The notes: generated by a model from the sequence alone, not told the origin. Shown: positions 24,337 to 32,920, counted from the first letter of the stretch. The stretch is DNA of 45,758 nt from Oscillatoriales cyanobacterium (GCA_004293365.1 RDYN01000036.1:39236-84993), one strand, 5' to 3'. Numbers and translations are program-made.

Positions 24337-24678
24337 TCATTTAGCGGATGGGCGCAGCGGCGGACTCACTTCGGCTTCAGTTTCCGACAGTGTTTGACGT
24401 TCGCGCTGAGTCGCTTCTAAGCCCGCTGCGATCGCCTCCTTCAATCTAACCAAAGTTTCGTCCCAATTTCGCAGTGCAGTCTCCGAAAGTCGATCGGCTT
24501 GCAATTGGACGCTAGTCGATAAATCCTCCGCCAACTCCGGCAAAGCATCGGCAGATTTTTTCAATATCTGCCGCGTCTCCTTGCCCGTTCGCGGTGCCAT
24601 CAGCAACCCAGTCACGGCCCCGATCGCAGAACCCACCAACAGACCGCCAATAAATAATCCCGAACGTTTAGTTGACAT
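24337..24678 (-). CDS. YtxH-domain protein
   Basis: A 113-residue protein with an N-terminal glycine-rich membrane helix (SGLFIGGLLVGSAIGAVTGL) and the hallmark LLMAPRTGKETRQILKKSAD. A helical tail rich in Glu, Gln and Arg follows. YtxH proteins are small stress-associated membrane proteins of unknown mechanism. It lies between the DUF948 gene (33 bp) and a small membrane protein gene (35 bp), all on the minus strand, so one transcript is likely. Confidence 0.85.
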   Translation of the reverse strand: MSTKRSGLFIGGLLVGSAIGAVTGLLMAPRTGKETRQILKKSADALPELAEDLSTSVQLQADRLSETALRNWDETLVRLKEAIAAGLEATQRERQTLSETEAEVSPPLRPSAK

Positions 24679-24713
24679 TTTTATAACTTCTCTCCATACA
24701 ATTTTAGGATAGC

Positions 24714-25043
24714 TTACCTCAAAGGTCGTGAAGCGAAGCTATCCCGTAGGGAATCGCGCCTGCGCCAAAGCATCCGCCCCAAACCCAGCAATCCCAAAAG
24801 TTGCTGAACCTGTTGCAGTTGCAATTCCAGTTGTTGGTAATCCCGCCGTAATTGGTGAGCACCTTGCTGCCTTTTCGCAAAGAAATTCGGCGATTTTGCG
24901 AGGACATTGCTGCTACAGCGATCGATTGCTGCGATCCGAACTTCAAAACGCGCGATCGTCCGTCTGATTTTCCACACTCTCGCAGCTATATAAAAACCGA
25001 TCACAGATATCATTAAATTGATAATTACAACAGCCGTCAGCAT
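24714..25043 (-). CDS. Small conserved membrane protein with repeat-encoded C-terminus
   Basis: A 109-residue protein with an N-terminal membrane helix (LTAVVIINLMISVIGFYIAA) and a basic, Gln-rich helical region (LRRDYQQLELQLQQVQQLLG). The last stretch, RDSLRDSFASRPLR and the stop, is encoded by an interspersed repeat (GATTCCCTACGGGATAGCTT in the coding direction). The original C-terminus may therefore have been replaced. It is the first gene of the presumed operon with YtxH and DUF948. I recall similar proteins beside YtxH in other cyanobacteria. The function is unknown. Confidence 0.68.
   Translation of the reverse strand: MLTAVVIINLMISVIGFYIAARVWKIRRTIARFEVRIAAIDRCSSNVLAKSPNFFAKRQQGAHQLRRDYQQLELQLQQVQQLLGLLGLGRMLWRRRDSLRDSFASRPLR
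24719..24756. repeat. GAAGCGAAGCTATCCCGTAG repeat overlapping a gene end
   Basis: A short interspersed repeat typical of cyanobacterial genomes (GTCGTGAAGCGAAGCTATCC, CGTAGGGAATCGC). It overlaps the 3' end of the 24714-25043 gene. A relative is present at 16845-16885. Confidence 0.65.
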
Positions 25044-25180
25044 TTCTTACCTATTTTCAATTATTAACATATTCCGCTGTTTGTGGCGAAATTATAGCCC
25101 TATGTTGTAGCGACACAGCAGTGTTCATTAGTGTCAAATCAAGTCTGAAGCCTGAGAAATCTCGCTTTTATCTGAGGCAA

Positions 25181-25260
25181 GATCCCCCTAAATCCCCCTT
25201 AATAAGGGGGACTTTGATAACTTCCTGTCCCCCCCTTCTTAAGGGGGGCTAGGGGGGATC
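25181..25260. repeat. GATCCCCCTAAATCCCCC hairpin repeat
   Basis: An 80-bp inverted repeat: GATCCCCCTAAATCCCCCTT, an AATAAGGGGG inner stem, and the mirrored CTTAAGGGGGGCTAGGGGGG end. Same family as 29825-29904 and the copies inside rsmE. The 25044-25354 gap otherwise shows no gene. Confidence 0.9.
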
Positions 25261-25354
25261 AGGCCTTAATCGTCAGACAGCAAATCTGCACTACGTCTTA
25301 TCTTAAATTGACACCAACGAACATGATTGTGTCCCCATCAATCGGGATAAAACC

Positions 25355-26008
25355 TCAAGCCTGAGACATCGCCGGCAAACAAACCTTAGTACCGCCCAAA
25401 CCGCAATAACCGTTCGGGTTTTTAGCAAGATACTGCTGGTGATAGCTTTCCGCGTAATAAAACTCAGGAGCATCAATAATTTCAGTCGTAATCTTACCGT
25501 AACCAGCAGGCGTCAAAGCTGTCTGGTAAGCATCCCGCGAAGCCTCAGCTAGCTGCTTTTGGCTGGCTGAATACGTGTAAATGCCCGATCGATATTGAGT
25601 ACCCGAATCATTACCCTGCCGCATTCCCTGAGTCGGATTGTGGCTTTCCCAAAAAACCTTTAGCAGCGTTTCGTAACTAATTACTTTCGGATCGAACACA
25701 ACCAAAACAACTTCATTGTGTCCCGTCATCCCGCTGCAAACTTCATTGTAAGTAGGATTCGGAGTAATCCCCGCCGCGTAGCCAACCGCAGTCGAAAAAA
25801 CACCATTTTGCTGCCAAAATTTGCGTTCCGCGCCCCAAAAACAGCCCAGGCCAAACATCGCAGTCTCCATGCCGTTTGGAAACGGAGGCTTGAGGGGATT
25901 GCCGTTAACAAAGTGAGTTGCCGGTACCGGCATCAACTCTGCCCGTCCCGGCAATGCGTCTTGGGGAGAGGGCAGGCTCGACTTTTTGCCAAATCCAAAT
26001 AGCACCAT
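25355..26008 (-). CDS. msrA: Peptide-methionine (S)-S-oxide reductase MsrA
   Basis: Reduces the S-epimer of methionine sulfoxide in oxidised proteins with thioredoxin as donor. The catalytic motif GCFWGAER, with Cys56, is intact. So are [32 protein letters not shown], the substrate loop [13 protein letters not shown] and [16 protein letters not shown]. The C-terminal [11 protein letters not shown] supplies possible resolving cysteines. The 217-residue length, with about 45 residues before the core, is usual for cyanobacterial and plant-type MsrA. The start ATG is at 26008. It is a single gene. Confidence 0.96.
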   Translation of the reverse strand: MVLFGFGKKSSLPSPQDALPGRAELMPVPATHFVNGNPLKPPFPNGMETAMFGLGCFWGAERKFWQQNGVFSTAVGYAAGITPNPTYNEVCSGMTGHNEVVLVVFDPKVISYETLLKVFWESHNPTQGMRQGNDSGTQYRSGIYTYSASQKQLAEASRDAYQTALTPAGYGKITTEIIDAPEFYYAESYHQQYLAKNPNGYCGLGGTKVCLPAMSQA

Positions 26009-26325
26009 AAATTTGTGAGGATATCTCTGATAAACGTCTTTACCTTACTTAATAATATCAGATTTTTGCGGAAAATACTTACCCTCTTGAAGGTAAAAGG
26101 TAAAGGGGACAAGGCAGAATTGTTTTTCGGAAGGCTTTTGGTGATACTGCTCACTGCACGGGCAGTTTTCAATCACATTAAGCCACTGCTCCCTGTCACC
26201 CAAGAATGCCTGAAAAATCACCTCTTGTTGAGGTAGAAATCACGCGGATTTTAGGCAAAACAGCCGATTATTAAAGGTATGGTGTTGTAGATTTATTTAA
26301 TAAAATTTATAGGGAGTGTGTAGAA

Positions 26326-26469
26326 ATGGCAGTCAAACCTTGCAGTAAGCCTTTAAAATCTAATCCGTTTATTACTTACCGCGACCCGATTACAGGCCAG
26401 TGGATTGTGGTGTATCAGGATTTGTTGAAAGTAGTTGAATTTGTAGGGCATGCACTGCGCACCGGTTGA
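26326..26469 (+). CDS. Small protein with PLKSNPFITYRDP motif
   Basis: A 47-residue frame starting at the ATG at 26326, with AGGGAG nine bases upstream. The first part, CSKPLKSNPFITYRDPITGQ, followed by WIVV, resembles small conserved cyanobacterial proteins that I recall as hypothetical. The remaining residues (DLLKVVEFVGHALRTG) run into the tandem-repeat zone, so the natural C-terminus is probably altered. Partial copies of its 3' half recur at 26586 and 26725 without starts. The preceding 26009-26325 holds only the presumed promoter. Below 60 residues, coding is supported mainly by the motif and the ribosome-binding site. Confidence 0.5.
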   Translation: MAVKPCSKPLKSNPFITYRDPITGQWIVVYQDLLKVVEFVGHALRTG

Positions 26470-26966
26470 ATTTGTATGGTGTGCACTGCGCACCGATTAT
26501 TTTACCACTTGACGCGCTACTTATATTCGGAAGGTGCGCATTGCGCACCCTACATACTTTGCACCAGACTTTTAAGCATTGCTCAGACCCGATTATAGGC
26601 AAGTGGATTGTGGTGTATTAGGATTTGTCGAAAGTAGTTGAATTTGTAGGGTGTGCACTGCGCACCGGTTGAATTTGTAGGGTGTACACTACATACTTTG
26701 CACCAGACTTTTAAGCATTGCTCAGACCCGATTATAGGCAAGTGGATTGTGGTGTATCAGGATTTGTCGAAAGTAGTTGAATTTGTAGGGTGTGCACTGC
26801 GCACCGGTTGAATTTGTAGGGTGTACACTGCGCACCGATTATTTTACCACTTTACGCGCTACTTATATTCGTAAAATGCGGATTGCGCACCCGACATAAT
26901 TACATATTCGGAAGGTGCGCATTGCGCACCCTACATACTTTGCACCTGACTTTTAAACATTGCTCA
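26384..26966. repeat. Three-copy tandem duplication with GTGCGCATTGCGCAC palindromes
   Basis: Three units begin at 26384, 26586 and 26725 with GACCCGATTA(C/T)AGGC, and end in ACTTTTAA(G/A)CATTGCTCA at 26585, 26724 and 26966. Each unit carries the 3' half of the small gene, TTGAATTTGTAGGGTGTGCA-type palindromes, and a copy of the last bases of the 26953-27873 gene. Units are 202, 139 and about 242 bp, so the inner copy is shortened. Confidence 0.8.
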
Positions 26967-27873
26967 TCTCTTTTCGCATTTCCAAGTACCGATAGAGATA
27001 TTCCGAAATTATGCCGTGCAAAAACAAGTCGCGCGCTGCATTAAACGGACTGTTTGGTGCTAGCGGGTGGCGGTTGACAATTACATGATTCCAGTCATGA
27101 TTTCCGATAATTTCACTGACGTACACTCCGAAGTTTTCGTCTAACTGAAGCGACAGCACGGCGCGCGCAAATTCATCGCTAGTTAAGCACAGAGAATAAA
27201 ATACTTTAAAAAGCTCGATCGCCGATTCTAAATCCAAAATCCTCAGCCACCTGCTTCTTTCAAAATCTATTGCAACTTCCACAGGTTGAATGCTATCATA
27301 ATTAATCCCCCGTTTTTTGACAAGCTGCAACCAGTTGGGATTTGTCAGTATGGCCTGGTTGTAGTCCCAGACAAAGTTATACAAAATTAAGTCGTGTTCG
27401 AGAAACGCATTGTCAGCTAAATCGCTAACAGTGCGCGGATAAAGTTTTGACTTTTCAATCTGGGTGTCCGGGCCGTTATCAATTAAGAAGTTGATAATGT
27501 TCGAGCCGATGCAGATGTGCCGCACAATTAAATAACAAGCTTCGGGCGAGACAAAGTTATTTAGGAAAAATGCAGCGGATTTGTGCATTAACGTGTAAGC
27601 GCGAAATTGAAACGGCAACAAACGCTTTGCTGTCATAATTACCGCCAGCAACAAGTTCGCAATTATTTTGATCGGGATGAGCAAATAACTGCGAGTCCAG
27701 TTTTGCAAATCCTTCATCATGTATGCTTTTGCTACTAAATCTACGGGAATCGAGCGATCGCAAAACAGGACATCCCAAACATTCGGATCTCGGCGGTTGT
27801 ACGGTTTGGTAGCGTAAGGGACTTTCTGCTCGTCGGGAAGAGTTTTGATATCTTGTTTTTGCAGCTTTTGCAT
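26953..27873 (-). CDS. Unrecognised protein coupled to the KAS III fusion gene
   Basis: A protein of about 306 residues from the ATG at 27873, which overlaps the stop of the upstream gene (TAATG), so translation is coupled. I do not recognise it with confidence. There is a hydrophobic stretch (YLLIPIKIIANLLLAVIMTA). His/Asp/Glu-rich blocks include AFLEHDLILYNFVWDYNQ and EIIGNHDWNHVIVNRHPLAP, which could hold a metal. It ends DLFLHGIISEYLYRYLEMRK. It may belong to an uncharacterised family (DUF6999 comes to mind, unverified). Its position makes it a likely partner of the ketoacyl synthase/metal-oxidase protein, perhaps membrane-associated. Confidence 0.6.
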   Translation of the reverse strand: MQKLQKQDIKTLPDEQKVPYATKPYNRRDPNVWDVLFCDRSIPVDLVAKAYMMKDLQNWTRSYLLIPIKIIANLLLAVIMTAKRLLPFQFRAYTLMHKSAAFFLNNFVSPEACYLIVRHICIGSNIINFLIDNGPDTQIEKSKLYPRTVSDLADNAFLEHDLILYNFVWDYNQAILTNPNWLQLVKKRGINYDSIQPVEVAIDFERSRWLRILDLESAIELFKVFYSLCLTSDEFARAVLSLQLDENFGVYVSEIIGNHDWNHVIVNRHPLAPNSPFNAARDLFLHGIISEYLYRYLEMRKEMSNV

Positions 27874-29741
27874 TAGCGGATTTCCTCCAATTGCAATAGA
27901 TATAAACGAGCAGTGACGCGGGCGGTTTTGACAATACGACGGGCGATGTCCTCTGTCATCCATTCTGCATTAATCAAATTTTCTAATTTGGCTAAATGCG
28001 ACTCGTCATTAGCTCCGTGATAAGCTAAAAATGATACTTGTTCGTCTTGCAAACCGAGAGTTTCTTTGATTTCTTTTGCCCACTTTCCCGCCAACCGATT
28101 TCCCAATCCTTCGATGATAAACATACTGCCAATTAAATCGACTGGATTTTCCCGCGATGCTTGGTGGAAGATAAAAGCTGACAGTGCTTCGCTGCCAATA
28201 TTCTTATCATATTCGACAATTTTTGACAACTCGCCTCCGACAGAAACATAATTTCGTTCTAACATTTGATAGTCGCGGTGTTCGTCTTGGGCGTGACCGA
28301 TAAAAGTCGATCGCAAACGGAAGTCAGTCATGTTAGATGCAGCCCGAGCAATCCAGCGCGCTCCCTCGACAACTTGCGGGCGGAGATTGCACAGCAAAGC
28401 TTGATAGTCTTCTATTGTAAACTCTCCCCGGTACAATTTGCGGACAATGGGTACGGAACGAATTTCGCGATCGAATCTCAGCCAAATCCAGGCTAACTCC
28501 CGCAACAAATAAGCTTGCGGAGAGTAAAACATTTCCGGTTTAACACTTTCTAGAGGCGAAGCTTCGGGAACATCAAGGGATTGAAAACTTTGAGAAGTCA
28601 TAGATTTATTAGTGTTTTCCACAACAGTTAACATCATGTATGCCGTTGTAAAGCGACCACTTTCCGGAACAAAACAAAATATTTTTTGTCCCGGCTGCAA
28701 TTTGCCAGAGTTGAACAATTCCTCTAACATTAAATAAATCGAGGCGCAGCCTGTATTTCCCCGACTGTACAAGTTAGTAAACCATTTTTCTTCGGGAATC
28801 ATGCAGCCTGCTTGTTCCAGAAGTTCGACAATTTGTCCCCGGAAAAAGTGAGAGGAATAGTGGCACAGCAGCCAGTCAATTTCCTGCGGACAAACTCTCC
28901 CATTTTTAATCAGGCTCAGCCAACCTTCAACGCCTAATTTCATTACATTGTCTAGCAAGCGAATATTTTGCCGCAAGTCAAAGGCTCCGGCTGTGGCTGC
29001 ATCGAGGTAGGATGAATAATCTAACCAGCTTTTTGTTGATGTTTCGCTGGCCAATCCTGAATACATACAAACTGGATAGGCGTTGGCGTGAGAAATTAGC
29101 TCAATCCATTCTATTTTTAAGCTAATTCCTGTTGCGTTGGGATGGTTTTGTAGCAAAAATGCTCCGGCGCCGTCGGATAGCATCCACCGCAGAAATTCTG
29201 TATCGAAAGGTAGGGGTTTTCCGGCTTGGACTGATGTTTCTGCTTCAAATTTACTATTTTTGAACAGGCGCGAGGGAAATTCGGAGGCGACGGCGATTGC
29301 TGTTTGTTTTTTGCCGAGTTCGAGTTGAGATGCGGCGTAATTTAAGGCGGTAACTCCTGCACAGCAAACTCCTTGAGTTGAAACTATTTCTAGGGGAGAT
29401 AATTCGGAAAGTTCCCCATGTACTGTGCTGGCAAATCCCGGTACTAATAAGTCTGGTAAAGTGGTGGCGCAGGCTAGTAAGTCGATCGCCCTTGGTTCCA
29501 AATTTGCAGAGGCGATCGCGTCCCGGACGGCAAAGGCTGCCATTTGGCTGTTAGAATACAGTGTTTGCTGCTGTTTGTCGATCGCGTAATAGCGCTGTTT
29601 AATCCCGTTGCTGTTGAGAATGCGCTGTCTGACTCTCGAAGGGCGATCGGCAATTTTGCCTAAATATTCCTCCATCTCATCATTATTAATCGCTTCCCCC
29701 GGCAAAAATTTTCCAATCCGATTGATATAAGCGCTGTGCAT
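27873..29741 (-). CDS. Ketoacyl-ACP synthase III fused to a heme-oxygenase-like metal-oxidase domain
   Basis: A 622-residue two-domain protein. Residues about 1-375 are a FabH/KAS III-like condensing enzyme with the full triad: Cys127 (GVCCAGVTAL), His294 (DWLLCHYSSH) and Asn329 (SRGNTGCAS). Residues about 405-590 are a helical domain of the iron-containing redox enzyme (heme-oxygenase-like) type. Glu544 (FIIEGLGNRL), His575, Asp579 and His582 (YHGANDESHLAKL) match the 4-then-3 spacing of family metal ligands. His488 (HAQDEHRDYQ) is a further candidate. The usual first-helix Glu is not obvious. The domains suggest acyl condensation, then oxidation or decarboxylation of the product in a small natural-product pathway (inference). 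No signal peptide. Coupled to the downstream gene. Confidence 0.8.
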   Translation of the reverse strand: MHSAYINRIGKFLPGEAINNDEMEEYLGKIADRPSRVRQRILNSNGIKQRYYAIDKQQQTLYSNSQMAAFAVRDAIASANLEPRAIDLLACATTLPDLLVPGFASTVHGELSELSPLEIVSTQGVCCAGVTALNYAASQLELGKKQTAIAVASEFPSRLFKNSKFEAETSVQAGKPLPFDTEFLRWMLSDGAGAFLLQNHPNATGISLKIEWIELISHANAYPVCMYSGLASETSTKSWLDYSSYLDAATAGAFDLRQNIRLLDNVMKLGVEGWLSLIKNGRVCPQEIDWLLCHYSSHFFRGQIVELLEQAGCMIPEEKWFTNLYSRGNTGCASIYLMLEELFNSGKLQPGQKIFCFVPESGRFTTAYMMLTVVENTNKSMTSQSFQSLDVPEASPLESVKPEMFYSPQAYLLRELAWIWLRFDREIRSVPIVRKLYRGEFTIEDYQALLCNLRPQVVEGARWIARAASNMTDFRLRSTFIGHAQDEHRDYQMLERNYVSVGGELSKIVEYDKNIGSEALSAFIFHQASRENPVDLIGSMFIIEGLGNRLAGKWAKEIKETLGLQDEQVSFLAYHGANDESHLAKLENLINAEWMTEDIARRIVKTARVTARLYLLQLEEIR

Positions 29742-29824
29742 ACCGTCAACCTCTCAAAATGCTAATTTAGTATGGCTGAAAATTAGTGCTTCGATCCCCT
29801 CTAGGGCGTGTTGTAAAACCCGAA

Positions 29825-29904
29825 GATCCCCCCTAGCCCCCCTTAATAAGGGGGGGACAAGAACACTCTTTCGTCCGCCTTTTTAAGGGGGATTTAGGGG
29901 GATC
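29825..29904. repeat. GATCCCCCCTAGCCCCCC hairpin repeat
   Basis: Mirror-oriented copy of the repeat at 25181-25260, between the divergent KAS III fusion gene and the 30095 gene. The rest of the 29742-30094 gap shows no gene; it must hold both promoters. Confidence 0.9.
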
Positions 29905-30094
29905 GGAAATGGTATAAAATTGATTGTGCTTTGCGGGGCAGCGAACTTGCAAGGAGCAACCAGTTGTATTGTAGAGTCAGGGGAAATCAGACAAGTTCAG
30001 CAACAGCGGCAACAAGTAACCTGAAGCAGGGTGAAGTTTTTGGGAAAATTAAGCCAATATATAACTAGAGTTCCTTCGCTGCTTCCCGACTGAA

Positions 30095-31114
30095 ATGGAT
30101 ATTGCTTCACTAGATGCTTGGTATTCTCAATCTCAGCGCCGCGCCGCTGTTTCGCTATTGATGAAACGAGTAGGCGTCACTCGCACTAGGGCTGAATGCT
30201 TTGTCAGGCTTTGGATTTACTTATCAGTGAAACAGCTTCAGGAAAGCCAGCCCCGCCTCAAACCACCGCTGGCTAAACTGGAATTGCTAGCAACAGAAGT
30301 GCAGTGCACTCACCGGGAAGCAGCAGAACTATTTTACTCGGATTCCGATCGCGGGAGCGATCGCGCCGCCGGAATGATGTTAGATAAACTAGAAGCACTC
30401 GGATTGATCGAAAAACACTTTGACGGAAACGCTACAGCAATTCAAATTCAACCCATCCCAGAAATTTTAGATCCCCGCAAGCCCGAAAATTCAGTCAAAC
30501 TCAAATTAGATGATTTTAACCCTCGGTGCGATGCAATTCCGGTAGCAAATTTACTAGCAACCAATTATAACTGGATGAACCGCAGCACTAACGCAGTTCC
30601 CTACCAAATTGCTAAAATTCTGCGGGTTTTGGCTGGCAAATATTCAAAAGGAATGGGAGTTTTGCGCCGCTGCGACAACCTAAATCCTGTCGGCTTTTTC
30701 TTACTGTATCCCACCGCAGCCGAATCAGAAGTTAATTTTTTTAACGCACCGAGTAAAAGCCTGCACTTAAGTTCTGTTTCTGCTGAGATCGATCCTTTTA
30801 CAATGGCACTTCCGGGAGATGAAAATTGCCAGTCAGTATTTGTCCGCAGTTGGATGATTGACCGGCAATATTTAGAAGAATACCGCATTGTTTTTCTCGA
30901 ACACATACAGCAAGTTTTAGTTGAAATGAAAAAAGATTTTCCGAATCTTTGCGATTTGTACACGCTAATGATTCACCCGATGTACGAAAAAATGAGCTTA
31001 GCTTTGGGGTTTCAAAAGACTAATAGTGACGCTCAGCTATCTCTTTATTGGATGTATTTAGCGTTGGATAGATTTTTGGCGCTGGATATCAAGGAAGCGC
31101 TAAAAAATTTGTGA
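30095..31114 (+). CDS. Conserved-looking hypothetical protein, 339 residues
   Basis: A soluble protein that I cannot assign to a named family. Residues about 15-110 are helical and resemble a winged-helix arrangement (LATEVQCTHREAAELFYSDS, then LDKLEALGLIEKHF). The rest is a mixed alpha/beta domain (VGFFLLYPTAAESEVNFFNA, RSWMIDRQYLEEYRIVFLEH) ending LYTLMIHPMYEKMSLALGFQ. That last block recalls the end of GNAT acetyltransferases, a weak resemblance. There are no membrane helices. It is divergent from the KAS III fusion gene. The open frame is long and has cyanobacterial codon use, so it is surely coding. Confidence 0.7.
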   Translation: MDIASLDAWYSQSQRRAAVSLLMKRVGVTRTRAECFVRLWIYLSVKQLQESQPRLKPPLAKLELLATEVQCTHREAAELFYSDSDRGSDRAAGMMLDKLEALGLIEKHFDGNATAIQIQPIPEILDPRKPENSVKLKLDDFNPRCDAIPVANLLATNYNWMNRSTNAVPYQIAKILRVLAGKYSKGMGVLRRCDNLNPVGFFLLYPTAAESEVNFFNAPSKSLHLSSVSAEIDPFTMALPGDENCQSVFVRSWMIDRQYLEEYRIVFLEHIQQVLVEMKKDFPNLCDLYTLMIHPMYEKMSLALGFQKTNSDAQLSLYWMYLALDRFLALDIKEALKNL

Positions 31115-31130
31115 GTAATATTAAATCTTT

Positions 31131-31266
31131 GTTTGTAATAAGGACTTTAGTCCTAATTCTTTCTAATAGGAGGACTAAAGTCCTTACTACGAACTACGTT
31201 TGTAATAAGGACTTTAGTCCTAATTCTTTCTAATAGGAGGACTAAAGTCCTCACTACGAACTACGT
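31131..31266. repeat. Tandem pair of GGACTTTAGTCC hairpin repeats
   Basis: Two 67-bp units (31131-31197 and 31198-31264) differ at one position (TCCTTACTAC against TCCTCACTAC). Each is an inverted repeat of the GTTTGTAATAAGGACTTTAG family. The second abuts the serS stop codon at 31267-31269, so it forms the 3' untranslated region of serS. Confidence 0.9.
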
Positions 31267-32547
31267 TTACAAAACCTCGCGACCGAGATAAGATTGCAGC
31301 ACTTCCGGCACTTTTACCGTCCCATCCGGCTGCTGGTAATTCTCCAAAATAGCCGCCATTGTCCGCCCCACAGCCAAACCAGAACCGTTGAGGGCGTGCA
31401 CGAATTGAGTGCCTTTTTTCCCCGCTTCTTTAAAACGAATATTCGCCCGCCGCGCCTGAAAATCTGCCACGTTGGAACAGCTCGAAATCTCCCGGTATTT
31501 GCCCGCAGAAGGCAGCCAGACCTCTAAATCGTAGGTTTTTGCCGCCGCGAAACCTAAGTCACCGGTACAAAGCTCGATCGCCCGATAAGGCAATTTCAGG
31601 GCCTGCAAAACTCCCTCGGCATCCTGCACTAACTTTTCGTGTTCTGCCTCGGAGGTGCTCGGATGCACCAGTTTTACCAATTCGACCTTATTAAATTGGT
31701 GCAACCGAATCAATCCCCGCGTATCCTTGCCGTAACTGCCAGCTTCCCGGCGAAAACAAGGAGTAAAAGAACAGTGATAAATTGGCAACTGTTCCGCTGT
31801 CAATATTTCACCTCGGTACAAATTGACCACCGGAACTTCGGAAGTAGGAATTAACCACAAATCATCTTCATCGCACTTAAAACTTTCTTCAGCAAATTTC
31901 GGCAATTGACCTGTAGCAGTGAGGGATTCGGTGTTAACTAAAAGTGGGGGAATTACTTCTACATAACCTGCTTTTGTATGGCGGTCGAGCATAAATTGAA
32001 TAATCGCTCTTTCCAGGGCTGCACCAGCGCCAACTAAGGCAACAAATCGGGGGGAGGCGATTTTTACTGCCCGTTCAAAGTTGAGAATTCCTAATTTTTC
32101 GCCGATTTCCCAGTGCGGCAAAATATCGGGATTTTGGGGAATGTATTCGTCTCCCCAGCGCCGGATTTCGATGTTTTCATCTTCATTTTTGCCCAGCGGA
32201 GTTGATTTACCGGGCAAGTTCGGCAAGGGTAACAATAAGGCTTCTATTTGAGCTTTTAAGTCTTTTTCCTGTGCCTGCAATTCGTTTGACTGAGTGCCGA
32301 CTTCGTTGCCTTCTGCTTGCAAAGTTTGAATTTCGGGAGATTCGAGGGGTAAACCCGATTTTCTTTTTTGCCCGATGAGTTTGGCTATTTCGTTGCTGCG
32401 GGCTTGCAGTTGCGATCGCTTGCCTTCCAACTCCCGCTGCTGTTTGTCTAATTGCAAAATCGGCTCGATTTCGTGATGGCCTCCGCGAGTGTTGAGGCTT
32501 TCTTGTACGGCTTGCGGGTTTTCTCGGATTAATTTGAGGTCTAGCAC
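31267..32547 (-). CDS. serS: Seryl-tRNA synthetase
   Basis: A 426-residue class II synthetase that charges tRNA-Ser (and tRNA-Sec where present). The N-terminal antiparallel coiled-coil arm that grips the tRNA (about 30-100, with [20 protein letters not shown]) is present. Motif 2 is seen in [20 protein letters not shown], and motif 3 is [20 protein letters not shown]. The serine-binding TSEVP loop is present as well. The start is GTG at 32547 ([11 protein letters not shown]), the normal beginning for the family. The gene stands alone, with a hairpin repeat immediately after its stop. Confidence 0.97.
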   Translation of the reverse strand: MLDLKLIRENPQAVQESLNTRGGHHEIEPILQLDKQQRELEGKRSQLQARSNEIAKLIGQKRKSGLPLESPEIQTLQAEGNEVGTQSNELQAQEKDLKAQIEALLLPLPNLPGKSTPLGKNEDENIEIRRWGDEYIPQNPDILPHWEIGEKLGILNFERAVKIASPRFVALVGAGAALERAIIQFMLDRHTKAGYVEVIPPLLVNTESLTATGQLPKFAEESFKCDEDDLWLIPTSEVPVVNLYRGEILTAEQLPIYHCSFTPCFRREAGSYGKDTRGLIRLHQFNKVELVKLVHPSTSEAEHEKLVQDAEGVLQALKLPYRAIELCTGDLGFAAAKTYDLEVWLPSAGKYREISSCSNVADFQARRANIRFKEAGKKGTQFVHALNGSGLAVGRTMAAILENYQQPDGTVKVPEVLQSYLGREVL

Positions 32548-32763
32548 GGATTTATTCTAAATAATATAGGACTTGCCGATCGCCAACCCGATTTCTGGAA
32601 AAATATCGGCTTTCGCGAGCATAAATCTACCAATCTACAGGCTTTCTGAGGATTTTTGCGTCTGTCCTATCTTAGGTTAACAGCGACAATGCGATCGGAC
32701 TGACAAGCTTTGGCAATCATTAAGGGCTTCAATCATAACTTATTCTCATAAAAAATTCGCGTT

Positions 32764-32808
32764 GGTGTCACCCATGATGGGTGACACCCCACAAAAGGAT
32801 GCTATACT
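32764..32808 (+). promoter_or_regulatory. Palindromic operator and promoter for a putative small RNA
   Basis: A perfect palindrome with 11-bp arms, GGTGTCACCCA and TGGGTGACACC around TGA, lies at 32764-32788. GTGACA at 32781-32786 inside it matches a -35 box at five of six positions. TATACT at 32803-32808 is a good -10 box, with a 16-bp spacer. Transcription would begin near 32815. The palindrome centre would be at about -39, fitting a repressor overlapping -35 or a class II activator. The regulator is unknown. Confidence 0.5.
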
Positions 32809-32813
32809 AAGCA

Positions 32814-32878
32814 CATTAGTAGATGCACCCTGATAATTTTCTCCCCTAACCAGCGATGTTTAGGGGCTTTTTGTTTTT
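32814..32878 (+). ncRNA. Putative small RNA of about 60-65 nt
   Basis: Between a TATACT promoter and a strong terminator there is no open reading frame of note. The predicted transcript has a single-stranded C-rich 5' part (GATGCACCCTGATAATTTTC) and the terminator stem. This is the architecture of short cyanobacterial regulatory RNAs such as IsaR1 or NsiR4. I cannot assign it to either from memory. It lies in the 32548-33235 gap between serS and the glycosyltransferase gene. Confidence 0.5.
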
Positions 32879-32879
32879 T
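32843..32879 (+). terminator. Rho-independent terminator of the putative small RNA
   Basis: Stem CCCCTAA / TTAGGGG (7 bp) around the loop CCAGCGATGT, directly followed by CTTTTTGTTTTTTG. It is the only classical stem plus T-tract terminator I found in the window. Confidence 0.75.
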
Positions 32880-32920
32880 GGGCGACATGAAAGTTAGGGC
32901 CCAGATGAAAGTTAAGATAA

